A stretch of 38,834 nucleotides of DNA, taken from contig DATHAP010000071.1 in the NCBI GenBank assembly GCA_035489715.1, positions 1 through 38,834 on the forward strand, written 5' to 3'. The notes under the pieces are model-generated. The model did not search any database. It was given only the letters and a program-made list of their open reading frames with translations, and was not told the DNA's origin. The stretch's first letter is position 1; each line of letters begins with the position of its first letter. Source of the DNA: Actinomycetes bacterium. GTDB lineage: Bacteria > Actinomycetota > Actinomycetes > JACCUZ01. Below are positions 16,386-26,388 of the stretch, piece after piece. A program made the position numbers and the translations under genes.

Positions 16386-17351
16386 CTAGCCGCGGGTCGC
16401 CGCCTGTCCGCGCTGCTCCGTCGGCTCGGTGCCCAGCTCGGTCGACTGCTGCGAGGCATTGGTTCCACCGCCGTCGACGTCGGTCCGGCCCCCGGTGCGG
16501 CCGCCGCCGGTCGTGCCGCGCGTGGCCTCCGAGGTGTCGCCGCCGGTGTCGGGCGCCTTGTCCGCCGGTGCCTTGTCCGCGGGTGCCTTGTCTACCGGCG
16601 CCTTGTCCGCCGGTGCCTTGTCCACCGACGCCTTGTCCGCGGGTGCCTTGTCCACCGGCGCCTTGTCCGTAGGCGCCTTGTCCACCGGCGCCTTGTCCGT
16701 GGGCCTCTTGCCCTCGCCGTCTGCGGCAGTCGCCCGCGACAGCGAGTCCTCGAGCTTGTCGAGCCGCTGCTGCAGCGCTGCTCGCTGCTCCTCGGACAGC
16801 TCGTCGGTCGCCAGCACGGCGGTCAGCTGGTCGACCAGCGCCCGCACCTCGGTGGTGTTCCCGTGCGCGAGCGCGGCCCGCGCGCCGGCCAGCCGCTTGT
16901 TCAGGTGGGCGATGGGGGCAGCCTGCTCGGGCAGGTCGTCGTCGCCGAAGGACAGCGCGTCCCCGACAGCGGAGCCGACGCTACCGACGGCGTGCCCGAC
17001 CGTCTTGTACGGCGCGAGCGGGTCACCCGTGACCGCGGCGGCAGCGCCGCTCAGAGCCACCGACCCACCGAGCAGCACGGCAGCTGCGACCCCCGCCGTG
17101 CCGAACCGGCGACCGAGGCCGGGTGCGTCGGCGACCGGCAGCGGTGCGGACTCAGGCACAGAGCCAACGTCGGATGTCCGGGTCGGCTGGGCCGGCAAGG
17201 CGTCGTCGACCTCGGCGGCGAGGGCCGCCAGCAGTCGGGTCACCTCGTCATCTTCCGCCAGGGCGCGGCGCAGCCCGATCAGGTCGAGCAGCTCGTCGTC
17301 GCGCTGCACCGAGATCAGGTCCAGGCCGCCGCCGCTACTCTGCCGGATCAC
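16386..17351 (-). CDS. RsdA-like membrane anti-sigma factor with repeat-rich extracytoplasmic tail
   Basis: A 321-aa single-pass protein. Residues 10-52 ([17 protein letters not shown] and following) match the sigma-D-binding segment of RsdA. There is no zinc-type HxxxCxxC anti-sigma motif, as in RsdA. One transmembrane helix lies at about 84-108, then an alpha-helical stretch with two Ala/Leu-rich helices (145-205), then ten copies of a five-residue unit (P/S)xDKA at about 215-267, and a Gly/Thr/Gln-rich end. The order sigma then anti-sigma with GTGA overlap supports the role: it would hold the ECF sigma factor at the membrane until released by proteolysis. The repeat tail lies outside the membrane and may span the cell wall. 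It is the least conserved part of the protein. Confidence 0.75.
   Translation of the reverse strand: MIRQSSGGGLDLISVQRDDELLDLIGLRRALAEDDEVTRLLAALAAEVDDALPAQPTRTSDVGSVPESAPLPVADAPGLGRRFGTAGVAAAVLLGGSVALSGAAAAVTGDPLAPYKTVGHAVGSVGSAVGDALSFGDDDLPEQAAPIAHLNKRLAGARAALAHGNTTEVRALVDQLTAVLATDELSEEQRAALQQRLDKLEDSLSRATAADGEGKRPTDKAPVDKAPTDKAPVDKAPADKASVDKAPADKAPVDKAPADKAPADKAPDTGGDTSEATRGTTGGGRTGGRTDVDGGGTNASQQSTELGTEPTEQRGQAATRG
16561..16710. repeat. 15-bp tandem repeats (10 units) inside the anti-sigma gene
   Basis: Ten consecutive 15-mers of the pattern tccnccggngccttg run from 16561 to 16710; the last (16696-16710) is degenerate. On the coding strand each encodes one pentapeptide of Lys-Ala-Pro-x-Asp. 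Unit length divisible by three keeps the frame open whatever the copy number, so length variation would be tolerated. Confidence 0.95.
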
Positions 17352-17962
17352 GACGCCACCTCCGCCGCGAGGACACGCAGCCTGGCGAGCGCGCGATGCT
17401 GAGCGACCCGGACGGCGCCAGGCGACATGCCCAGGGCGCTGCCGGTCTCCTCGGCGGACAGACCGACGGCGACCCGCAGGATGAGCAGCTCACGCTGGGT
17501 CGGCGGCAGTCGGTCGAGCAGGCTGCGCACCAGGGCCGCGTCGCTGCTGCGGAGGGCGTGGTCCTCAGGACCGGGCCCGAGGTCGGGTTCGTCGGGCATC
17601 TCCTCGGTGGGCACCGCGGCCCGGACCGCCGCGCGCTGCGCGTCGGCGACCTTGTGGGCGGCGATCCCGAAGACGAACGCCTCGAAGGGGCGGCCCTCGT
17701 CGCGGTAGCGCGGCAGTGCCGACAGCACGGCGAGGCACACCTCCTGGGCGACGTCGTCAGCGGCGTGCTCGCTTCCGGGCAGCCGCCCCAACCGCGCACG
17801 GCAGTACCGGTGGACCATCGTCCGGACGTTCACCAGCAGTGCGTCCCGCGCCGAGGTGTCCCCCTGCGTCGCGAGCGCTGCCAGGCCCCCCAGGTCGACC
17901 GGAAGCCCGCCGACTCCCGTACGAGAGGAGATCGTCGCGGGGCCCCCCGACGTTACGGTCAC
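17348..17962 (-). CDS. ECF sigma factor, ShbA / SigD type
   Basis: A 204-aa sigma-70-family factor with only regions 2 and 4. Region 2 runs through [20 protein letters not shown] and [20 protein letters not shown]. Region 4 is [20 protein letters not shown] followed by the [33 protein letters not shown]. Neighbours identify the subgroup: an RsdA-like gene downstream, a BldM-like regulator upstream, then guaB2-guaB3. This is the locus of ShbA in Streptomyces, where it drives transcription of the principal sigma factor gene, and of SigD in M. tuberculosis. Which role applies here is inference. GTG 17962 starts one nucleotide after the bldM-like stop, so the two are translationally coupled. Its own stop overlaps the anti-sigma start. 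Confidence 0.88.
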   Translation of the reverse strand: MTVTSGGPATISSRTGVGGLPVDLGGLAALATQGDTSARDALLVNVRTMVHRYCRARLGRLPGSEHAADDVAQEVCLAVLSALPRYRDEGRPFEAFVFGIAAHKVADAQRAAVRAAVPTEEMPDEPDLGPGPEDHALRSSDAALVRSLLDRLPPTQRELLILRVAVGLSAEETGSALGMSPGAVRVAQHRALARLRVLAAEVAS

Positions 17963-17963
17963 C

Positions 17964-18572
17964 TCACCGGACCAGTCCCCAGCGGAACCCCATCGCCACG
18001 GCCTGCGCCCGGTCGGCCGCACCCAGCTTGCGGAACAGCCGGCGCGCGTGGGTCTTGACCGTGTCCTCCGAGAGGTAGAGTTCCTTGCCGATCTCGGAGT
18101 TGCTGCGCCCGCGCCCCATGCCGCGCAGCACCTGCAGCTCCCGCTCGGTGAGCGGCGGGACGCCGCCCTCGGCGACCTGGCGGGCACGCGGCACCTGCCG
18201 GGCGGCGACGTCGTGCAGGGCCTGGGTCACCATGGCGACCAGCTCCTCCCGCGACGCGTCCTTGACGAGATACCCCCGGGCGCCGGCGTTGACCGCTCGG
18301 GCGACGCCGTCGACGTCCTCGGCCATCGTCATCATGATGACTGCTGCATGGGGCGCCGCGCCGAGTATTCGCCGAGCTGCCTCCACACCTCCGATCCCGG
18401 GCATCCGGACGTCGAGCATCACCAGCTCGGGCTCCTCGCTGCCGTAGCGCGCCAGGCACTCCTCGCCGGAGCCCGCCACCAGCACGCGCTCGACCCCGGG
18501 GACGCCGCCCACGGCACGCCGCAGGGCCTCGCGGGCCAGCGGCGAGTCGTCGCAGACCAGAACGGTGCTCAC
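17964..18572 (-). CDS. bldM: BldM-like orphan response regulator (NarL/LuxR family)
   Basis: A 202-aa response regulator with receiver and LuxR-type DNA-binding domains. The receiver keeps the acidic pair Asp8-Asp9, the phosphoacceptor Asp54 ([10 protein letters not shown]) and the Lys of [11 protein letters not shown]. The HTH is [20 protein letters not shown] with [20 protein letters not shown], and the end [12 protein letters not shown] matches BldM closely. No histidine kinase is nearby, as with BldM, which in Streptomyces regulates aerial growth and sporulation alone or with a WhiB-like partner and does not need classical phosphorylation. GTG 18572 is preferred over 18581 because GGGGAG lies 8 nt before it. 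A whiB gene is not found beside it. Whether this host differentiates is unknown. Confidence 0.85.
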   Translation of the reverse strand: MSTVLVCDDSPLAREALRRAVGGVPGVERVLVAGSGEECLARYGSEEPELVMLDVRMPGIGGVEAARRILGAAPHAAVIMMTMAEDVDGVARAVNAGARGYLVKDASREELVAMVTQALHDVAARQVPRARQVAEGGVPPLTERELQVLRGMGRGRSNSEIGKELYLSEDTVKTHARRLFRKLGAADRAQAVAMGFRWGLVR

Positions 18573-18680
18573 CCGTGTCACTCCCCTGGGCGCGCCGGGC
18601 GGGTCCCGGCTCTCCCAGGACTCTTCGGCACGCGGAGGGCCCAGCGTGAGCCCGTCGGGCCAGATCGGTTGTGGATCGTG

Positions 18681-18720
18681 CGCTCAGGCGAGGATCGCCG
18701 CGCTCAGGCGAGGATCGCCG
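18681..18720. repeat. Exact 20-bp tandem duplication at the 3' end of the TPR gene
   Basis: CGCTCAGGCGAGGATCGCCG occurs twice head to tail (18681-18700 and 18701-18720). The copy at 18701 contains the stop codon and last residues of the TPR protein; the other lies just past the stop. It looks like a recent slippage event that created a second, non-coding copy of the gene end. Confidence 0.9.
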
Positions 18721-19648
18721 CCACGTCGGCCCGGCCCAGCCAGTCCGCTCGCAGGTCGTCCGGCAGGTCGTCGCCGACGGCCTGCACGGCCCGGCGGGCC
18801 GCCGCCAGGCTCCGCTCGCTCTCGGCGGGCGCCTCCTCGGCCAGCAGGGCCGCGAGCATGGCCCGCACCGGCCACTGGAGCGGCACCGTGCCCAGGCTCT
18901 CGGCCAGGATCGCCGCCCGGCGCAGGGTCGCAGTCGCCTCCCCCACACGGCCGGCCTCGACCTGGGCGACACCCTGGAACAGCAGTCCCTTGGCGACGTG
19001 GCGGGGGGCCCCCGAGTGCTCGGCCAGCTCGACCGCGGCGTGCGCGGCGGCGACGGCGTCCTCGGCCCGGTCCTCGAGCAGGGCCACCTCGGCCCGCACC
19101 CAGTCCAGGCGCACCCGCTGCCGCCACCACTCCAGCCGGCCCTGGGCGAGGTCGGTGGCCGCCTGGAGCCGCCCGGCCGCCACCCCGGCGTCACCGAGGC
19201 CGACGGCGTCGGCCGCCAGGCCCAGCAGGGCGTCGAAGCCGGCCTCGCCGGCCCCGTCGGACACTGCCAGCGCCGTGTCGTCGTAGCCCTGGGCAACGCT
19301 GTGCCGGCCGAGCTGGCGGTGGATGCTCGCGACGGTCGCCGCCGCCAGGGCCCCGAGCAGCCGTGCCTCGGCGGTCTCGTGGTCCGCACCGGACCCGGCC
19401 CCGGCCACCACCGGGTCGAGGACGGCCAGCGCGGCGCCGTACCGCCCGGCGCTGGACAGGCACACGCCGAGCAGCCAGCCGGCGGCTGCGGCCTCGGCCG
19501 GCAGGTCCTCGGCGACAGCGAGCTCCACGGCCGTGCGCAGCGGCTGGACGCCGGCGTCCGGGCGGCCGTGGAAGGCGGCCCGCTCGCCCGCGGCGAGCAG
19601 GCCGGCGAGCTCGCTGGTGCCCTGCTCGGCCACGAGAGCTCCCCTCAC
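18704..19648 (-). CDS. Tetratricopeptide-like repeat protein of unknown function
   Basis: A 314-aa Ala/Leu-rich protein made of helix-turn-helix pairs typical of TPR or SEL1-like repeats (for example ELAGLLAAGERAAFHGRPDA; AAVELAEHSGAPRHVAKG; GRVGEATATLRRAAILAES). No DNA-binding, enzymatic or membrane segment is visible, so it is likely a cytosolic protein-protein interaction module. GTG 19648 or GTG 19633 could start it. It occupies the position between the bldM-like gene and the MerR gene where a whiB-family gene sits in Streptomyces and mycobacteria. Its architecture resembles the sensor half of the LuxR-type protein at 5324-6997 but without the HTH. Function cannot be assigned. Confidence 0.7.
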   Translation of the reverse strand: MRGALVAEQGTSELAGLLAAGERAAFHGRPDAGVQPLRTAVELAVAEDLPAEAAAAGWLLGVCLSSAGRYGAALAVLDPVVAGAGSGADHETAEARLLGALAAATVASIHRQLGRHSVAQGYDDTALAVSDGAGEAGFDALLGLAADAVGLGDAGVAAGRLQAATDLAQGRLEWWRQRVRLDWVRAEVALLEDRAEDAVAAAHAAVELAEHSGAPRHVAKGLLFQGVAQVEAGRVGEATATLRRAAILAESLGTVPLQWPVRAMLAALLAEEAPAESERSLAAARRAVQAVGDDLPDDLRADWLGRADVAAILA

Positions 19649-19723
19649 GACGCCACGACGCCACGGCGCAGTCCGCCTGCGGACCGCGGCGAGGCTATCG
19701 CGCGCGGACGCGAACCGGCGCGG

Positions 19724-20716
19724 CTAGCGGGTCGGCGCGGTCGCCGTGACGATCCGGACCGCCTCGACCGCCTCGGGCAGGTCGGCCACCCAGGAGGCCC
19801 CGCTCTGCCAGCGGTCGCGCTCGGACCATCCGGGCCCGCCGAGCAGGATGAGGGGACGGGGGCGCACCGCGACCCAGCCGTCGGGGTCCGGCAGCAGGGG
19901 AGGGCCGGCCGCACCCTGTGACCAGAGGAAGACCGCGCTCGGGCCGGTGCGCGACACCGCGTCGGCGAGGGCCCGCACCGGCAACCGAGGGCCCAGCAGG
20001 CGCAGCGGTAGGCCGGCCTCGGCCAGCGCGGCGGACAGCGCGACCAACGGCAGCCGGTGATCCTCGGGCTCGAGGGCCGCGAGCAGCACCGGCCGCACGC
20101 TCGCCGGCGGCCGCCGCCGGACTCCCGCTCGGAGCCCGGCCTCGACGCTCTCGCTGAGCAGGTGCTCCACCTCGACGCCGGAGCCGGTCGTGCGCCACCG
20201 CTCCCCGACGCCGGTCAGCACCGGCACCACCAGGTCGTCCCAGGTGTGGACCACGCCGCGCCGGCGGACGCTCGAGGTCACCATGGCCGCGCACGCGTCG
20301 CCGTCAAGGCTCATCGCCGCCCCGGCCAGGCCGCGCGCCCCCGGGGACGCGTTGCGCAGCGGCACCACCCGGCCGCCACCGCGCCGGGTCCGTCCGGGGG
20401 CCGGCACGTCGGGCGGGACGGCCGCCCGGCCGTTCGGGTCGTCGGCCAGCAGCGCGTCGACGTCGGTGTCCACCGCCGCGCGCGCGGCGTCGCCGGCGGC
20501 GACGCCCTCGAGCATCAGCCGGCGCATCACGCCGAGCCTGGCCAGGTCCCGCGCGGTGTAGCGGCGCCGGGTCCCCGACAGGTGCTCGGTCGGCCCGAGG
20601 CCGTAGCGGCGGTCCCAGGTGCGCAGGGTCCCGGTGGCCACGCCGAGGCGGCGGGCCACCGCCACCACCCCGAGCGCGACCTCGTGCTGAGCAGGACCGG
20701 GAGCGTCGTCGGACAC
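19724..20716 (-). CDS. MerR-family regulator with CarH-like cobalamin-binding-type C-terminal region
   Basis: A 330-aa protein. The N-terminal MerR winged helix spans residues about 13-70 (VVAVARRLGVATGTLRTWDR; LSGTRRRYTARDLARLGVMR). After a disordered linker comes a four-helix bundle containing W-x9-EH (ERW-RTTGSGVEV-EHL), the motif that holds adenosylcobalamin in CarH/LitR photoreceptors, and then a flavodoxin-like domain with the lower-axial-ligand region PEDHRLP. Two residues differ from CarH: the His directly after the Trp, needed for the light-induced bis-His adduct, is Arg, and the Gly of the ExHxxG box is Pro. It may be a cobalamin-sensing or non-photoactive relative. No carotenoid or photolyase genes lie nearby. 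GTG 20716 is the start, 13 bp after the groEL terminator hairpin. Confidence 0.8.
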   Translation of the reverse strand: MSDDAPGPAQHEVALGVVAVARRLGVATGTLRTWDRRYGLGPTEHLSGTRRRYTARDLARLGVMRRLMLEGVAAGDAARAAVDTDVDALLADDPNGRAAVPPDVPAPGRTRRGGGRVVPLRNASPGARGLAGAAMSLDGDACAAMVTSSVRRRGVVHTWDDLVVPVLTGVGERWRTTGSGVEVEHLLSESVEAGLRAGVRRRPPASVRPVLLAALEPEDHRLPLVALSAALAEAGLPLRLLGPRLPVRALADAVSRTGPSAVFLWSQGAAGPPLLPDPDGWVAVRPRPLILLGGPGWSERDRWQSGASWVADLPEAVEAVRIVTATAPTR

Positions 20717-20729
20717 GCCCCGATTCCAC

Positions 20730-20758
20730 CACGCCCGGCCCGGGACGGGCCGGGCGTG
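20730..20758 (-). terminator. groEL terminator hairpin
   Basis: A perfect 12-bp stem (CACGCCCGGCCC / GGGCCGGGCGTG) with a 5-nt loop begins 5 bp after the groEL stop. It lacks a U-run, as is usual for this GC content. The MerR gene starts 13 bp beyond it and so needs a promoter overlapping the hairpin, or readthrough. Confidence 0.8.
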
Positions 20759-20763
20759 CCGGC

Positions 20764-22852
<2,089 letters not shown>

Positions 22853-22954
22853 TTCTGACTCCCTCTCGCACGGGTGTTCACGAGCGTGGGGCGGGTGCGG
22901 TGACGGTCCGCCGTCGCGGGGGCCGGACTGCCCTGACCTCGCCTAGCTGCTTGG

Positions 22955-22981
22955 TTGGCACACTCGGGTCGAGAGTGCCAA
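22955..22981. promoter_or_regulatory. CIRCE operator 1 (HrcA site)
   Basis: TTGGCACAC, nine bases, then GAGTGCCAA: the CIRCE inverted repeat with one mismatch in the left arm. It lies at the predicted transcription start of groES, so bound HrcA would block initiation. Confidence 0.9.
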
Positions 22982-22986
22982 GAAGG

Positions 22987-23015
22987 AATCTAGGCCGTTG
23001 CTGGCACTCGGTCAA
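22987..23015 (-). promoter_or_regulatory. groESL promoter (sigma-70 type)
   Basis: On the minus strand TTGACC (23015-23010) and TAGATT (22992-22987) are separated by exactly 17 bp, an excellent primary-sigma promoter. The -35 lies inside CIRCE 2 and the start point falls at the edge of CIRCE 1, so both operators would occlude it. Confidence 0.88.
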
Positions 23016-23027
23016 CCCGAGTGCCAA
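23001..23027. promoter_or_regulatory. CIRCE operator 2 (HrcA site)
   Basis: CTGGCACTC, nine bases, then GAGTGCCAA: a second CIRCE with one mismatch at the outermost position. Centres of the two CIRCEs are 46 bp apart, and the promoter lies between and within them. Confidence 0.9.
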
Positions 23028-23149
23028 CGATGCTCAACGTCCGGCGCGGCGCGCCTGGTCGGCGAACGTCTCTGCGCCGGCCCGCGCGACCAGGCCGGCC
23101 GCCCGCATCCCCGACCCCCTGTGGCGGACCGCTTTGCGATGATCCGCCG

Positions 23150-24370
23150 GTGGACCCCGACGCCGCGGAGCTGCGGGGCTTCCGGGCCCTGCTCACCGAC
23201 CAGGGCCAGGCGGTCCTGCGGTCGCTCGCGGCGTACGACCCGGCGACCGCCCTTACCGAGGGCGACCGACTGCGCCGGGCCGGCCACCCCGACCACCTGG
23301 TCGCCGCCGCCCTCACCCAGGCCCGGCTGCGCGCACGGGCCCGGCCGCGGCTCGGCGACCTCGCGGACCGGCTCTACCTCACCCCGGACGGCCTGGAGCA
23401 GCTCACCCGCCCGGAGGTCGCTGCCCGCCACGCCGCGCGGTTCGCCGCCGCGGTGGACGGTCCGGTGCTGGACCTCTGCTGCGGCGTGGGGGGCGACCTG
23501 ACCGCGCTGGCCGCCGCGGGCCTGGCCGTGACGGGGGTCGACCGCGACCCGCTCGCCGTGGCGGTGGCGCGGGCCAACTTGGCCGCCCTCGGCCTGGATG
23601 AGCGGGCGGAGGTGCGGCTCGGCGACGTCCCGGGCGACCTCGACGCCACCCCTGACCTCGACGTCGACCTTGCCGAGGCGGCCGGGGTCTTCGTCGACCC
23701 GGCCCGGCGCAGCGGCCGTGGCCGGGCGCTCGACCCGCGCACCTGGTCGCCCCCGTGGGACGCCGTCCTGGGCCTGGCCGCCCGGGTCCCCGCCACCGGG
23801 GCCAAGACGGCGCCCGGCCTGGCCCACCACCTGCTCCCTGCGGGCGCCGAGGCCGAGTGGGTTTCGGTCGGCGGCGGCGTCGTCGAGTGCGCGCTGTGGT
23901 GGGGGCCGCTCGGGTCGGGGGTGGCCCGCCGGGCGACGCTGCTCCCCGCGAGCGCCACGGTCACCGGCGACGGCACCGCCCGGGCGCCGGTGGGGCCGGT
24001 CGGTCGCTACCTGCACGAGCCGGACGGCGCGGTGATCCGGGCCGGTCTGGTGGCCGAGGTGGCCGACCCCCTGGGCGCCACCCTGCTGGACCCGACGATC
24101 GCCTACCTGAGCACGCCGGGACCGGTCGTATCGCCGTTCCTGACGACGTACGAGGTGGTCGATGTCCTGCCCTTCCACCTCAAGCGGCTCCGGGCGCTGC
24201 TCCGCGACCGCGGGGTCGGCCGGCTGACGGTGAAGAAGCGCGGGACGGCGGTGGCGCCCGAGGAGCTGCGGGCCCGGCTCCGGCTCTCCGGCGACGCGGA
24301 GGCGACGGTCGTGCTCACCCGGGTCGCCGGGGCGCAGACGGTGCTGCTGGTCGAGCCGGTACCGCGCTGA
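23150..24370 (+). CDS. Class I SAM-dependent methyltransferase with THUMP-like C-terminal domain
   Basis: A 406-aa protein from GTG 23150; a GATGAT about 6 nt upstream suits a leaderless start. The SAM-binding motif I is VLDLCCGVGGDLTALAAAG, followed by VTGVDRDPLAVAVARAN (motif II acidic residue) and a VFVDPARRSGRGRA block. The last 80 residues (LKRLRALLRDRGVGRLTVKK; RGTAVAPEEL) form the THUMP-like domain of this family. It is widespread in actinobacteria but, as far as I know, without a defined substrate; an RNA target is plausible from the THUMP-like part. It is divergent from groES with about 300 bp between and converges with the antiporter gene (6 bp apart). Confidence 0.85.
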   Translation: MDPDAAELRGFRALLTDQGQAVLRSLAAYDPATALTEGDRLRRAGHPDHLVAAALTQARLRARARPRLGDLADRLYLTPDGLEQLTRPEVAARHAARFAAAVDGPVLDLCCGVGGDLTALAAAGLAVTGVDRDPLAVAVARANLAALGLDERAEVRLGDVPGDLDATPDLDVDLAEAAGVFVDPARRSGRGRALDPRTWSPPWDAVLGLAARVPATGAKTAPGLAHHLLPAGAEAEWVSVGGGVVECALWWGPLGSGVARRATLLPASATVTGDGTARAPVGPVGRYLHEPDGAVIRAGLVAEVADPLGATLLDPTIAYLSTPGPVVSPFLTTYEVVDVLPFHLKRLRALLRDRGVGRLTVKKRGTAVAPEELRARLRLSGDAEATVVLTRVAGAQTVLLVEPVPR

Positions 24371-24376
24371 GGCGGC

Positions 24377-25330
24377 TCAGGCGAGGACCAGCACGACGTA
24401 CGTCGCGTAGCCGGCCAGCAGGAGGGCCCCTGCGGGGCGGCCCAGCCGCCCGCTGCGGCCGGCCAGCGCGACGACGACGAGGGGCAGCACCGCGGCGAGC
24501 GCGGCCGGGCCGAGGGTCCCGTCCTCGACCACCAGGGGCCGGGCGAGGGCGGCGGCGCCGAGGGTCGCGGTCGCGTTGTAGGCCGCCGAGCCGACGACGC
24601 CGGCCACCGCGACCTCGGGCACGTCGTGACGCACGGCGGCCAGCACCAGCGCGAACAGCTCGGCCGTGGTGGCCAGCGCGAGCACGGTCAGGCCGACCGC
24701 GGTGTCGGTGCGACCCAGGACCTCCACGACGTCGGTCGCGCCGCGCACGGCGAGGTCGCCGCCGCCGAGCATCAGCCCGATGCCGAGCAGGGACATCAGC
24801 AGCGCCGCCGCGGGCGACCGGGCGCCGTGGTCGGCATCGTCGCCGCCCTCGGCGTCCTCCTCCTCCAGCTCGGCGAGCTCGCCCAGGGCCGGCCGCTCCT
24901 GCTCGCGCCACCAGACGAGGGCGACCAGCCCGACGTAGGCCAGCACCAGCAGGGCGCCGTCGACCCGGGTCACCTCCCCCGACCAGAGGACGGCGAGGGC
25001 GAGCAGACCGGCGACCGCTGACAGCACTGCGTAGGTGCGGACCCGGTGGGCCAGCCGGAGCGGCCGGACCACCGCGGCCAGGCCGAGGCAGGCCGTGAGC
25101 ATGGTGACGTTGGCACCGACCGCGTCGCCGACGGCGAGCCCGGGGCGGTCGCGCAGCGCGGCCAGGACCGCGGTGAGGAGCTCCTCGGGCTCGGCGCCGG
25201 CGAGCAGCACGCCGACCGCGACCACGGTGACTCCGAGCCGTCGGGCGGCGCCGGCCACGTTCTCGACGAAGAGCTCGGCACCGACGACGAGCAGCACCGC
25301 CGCCGCGGCGAGCAGCAGCCAGCCGGTCAC
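24377..25330 (-). CDS. CaCA-family cation (Na+/Ca2+-type) antiporter-like membrane protein
   Basis: A 317-aa membrane protein with about ten hydrophobic segments in two homologous halves, split by an acidic loop ([14 protein letters not shown]). Each half holds an alpha-repeat-like block: [20 protein letters not shown] with [11 protein letters not shown] in the first, and [20 protein letters not shown] with [14 protein letters not shown] in the second. The conserved Glu and Asn positions of sodium/calcium exchangers are kept, though the G-S-x-P context is altered. It probably exports Ca2+ or another cation against H+ or Na+. It is the last gene of the operon; its GTG start overlaps the tsaD stop as GTGA. 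Its link to t6A genes may be positional only. Confidence 0.8.
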   Translation of the reverse strand: MTGWLLLAAAAVLLVVGAELFVENVAGAARRLGVTVVAVGVLLAGAEPEELLTAVLAALRDRPGLAVGDAVGANVTMLTACLGLAAVVRPLRLAHRVRTYAVLSAVAGLLALAVLWSGEVTRVDGALLVLAYVGLVALVWWREQERPALGELAELEEEDAEGGDDADHGARSPAAALLMSLLGIGLMLGGGDLAVRGATDVVEVLGRTDTAVGLTVLALATTAELFALVLAAVRHDVPEVAVAGVVGSAAYNATATLGAAALARPLVVEDGTLGPAALAAVLPLVVVALAGRSGRLGRPAGALLLAGYATYVVLVLA

Positions 25331-26388
25331 GCGTTGTGCACCAGCTCGATCGGCATCGAGGAGTCGGCCGGCAGGTCCAGGGGAGAGGCCGCGACCCCGC
25401 GGGCCACCAGCTCCGAGCCGAGCGCGGCCACCATCGCCCCGTTGTCGGTGCACAGTCCCGGGCGTGGCACCCGCAGCCGGACCCCGGCCGCCGCGCAGCG
25501 GTCCTCGGCCACCGCCCGCAGCCGCGAGTTGGCCGCGACCCCGCCGCCGACGACGAGGTGGTCGACCCCCTGCTCGGTGCAGGCGAGGACCGCCTTGCGG
25601 GTCAGCACGTCGACGACCGCCTCCTGGAAGGCCGCCGCGACGTCGGGCACCGGCACCGGCTCGCCCGCCCGCTCCCGGGCCTCGACCCATCGGGCGACCG
25701 CGGTCTTCAGGCCGGAGAAGGAGAAGTCGTAGCGGTGCTCCCGCAGGTCCTTGGGACCGGTCAGCCCGCGCGGGAACTCCACGAAGGCCCGGTCGCCCTC
25801 CCGCGCCGCCCGGTCCACGTGCGGGCCGCCCGGGAAGGGCAGGCCGAGCACCCGGGCCACCTTGTCGAACGCCTCCCCGGCCGCGTCGTCGATGGTGGCG
25901 CCGAGCGGCTGCACGTCGCCGGTCACGTCGCGGACCAGCAGCAGCGAGGAGTGCCCGCCGGAGACGAGCAGCGCGACGCACGGTGCCGGCAGGGCACCGT
26001 GCTCGAGCTGGTCGACCGCCACGTGCGCGGCCAGGTGGTTGACGCCGTACAGCGGACGGTCCAGGCCCAGCGCGAGCGCCTTGGCCGCCGCGACCCCGAC
26101 GAGCAGGGCGCCGGTCAGCCCCGGCCCGCTGGTGACGGCGACCGCGTCGACGTCGGCCAGCGAGACGCCCGCCCCGGCGCAGGCCCGCTGCACCGTCGGC
26201 ACCATCGCCTCGAGATGGGCGCGGCTGGCCACCTCGGGCACCACGCCCCCGAAGCGGGCGTGCTCCTCGACGCTGCTCGCGACCGCGTCGGCCAGCAGGG
26301 TGTGGCCGCGCACCAGCCCGACCCCGGTCTCGTCGCACGACGTCTCGATCCCGAGCACCAGCGGCCGTTCTGCCCGCTCGGAGCTCAC
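25327..26388 (-). CDS. tsaD: tRNA N6-adenosine threonylcarbamoyltransferase TsaD
   Basis: A 353-aa TsaD (Kae1/YgjD/Gcp), the catalytic subunit that transfers threonylcarbamoyl to A37 of ANN-decoding tRNAs. Metal-binding His118 and His122 lie in [11 protein letters not shown]; the ASKHA-fold blocks [27 protein letters not shown] and the [13 protein letters not shown] block near the C terminus with the third metal ligand Asp are all present. Length is normal. The GTG start at 26388 overlaps the ATP-grasp gene stop. TsaB and TsaE, its partners, are encoded upstream in the same operon. Confidence 0.96.
   Translation of the reverse strand: MSSERAERPLVLGIETSCDETGVGLVRGHTLLADAVASSVEEHARFGGVVPEVASRAHLEAMVPTVQRACAGAGVSLADVDAVAVTSGPGLTGALLVGVAAAKALALGLDRPLYGVNHLAAHVAVDQLEHGALPAPCVALLVSGGHSSLLLVRDVTGDVQPLGATIDDAAGEAFDKVARVLGLPFPGGPHVDRAAREGDRAFVEFPRGLTGPKDLREHRYDFSFSGLKTAVARWVEARERAGEPVPVPDVAAAFQEAVVDVLTRKAVLACTEQGVDHLVVGGGVAANSRLRAVAEDRCAAAGVRLRVPRPGLCTDNGAMVAALGSELVARGVAASPLDLPADSSMPIELVHNA

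Noticed and set aside
24367-24380. CTGAG-GCGG-CTCAG hairpin joining the stops of the methyltransferase and antiporter genes
   Set aside because: A 5-bp stem made largely by the two facing TGA stops; too short to call a bidirectional terminator.
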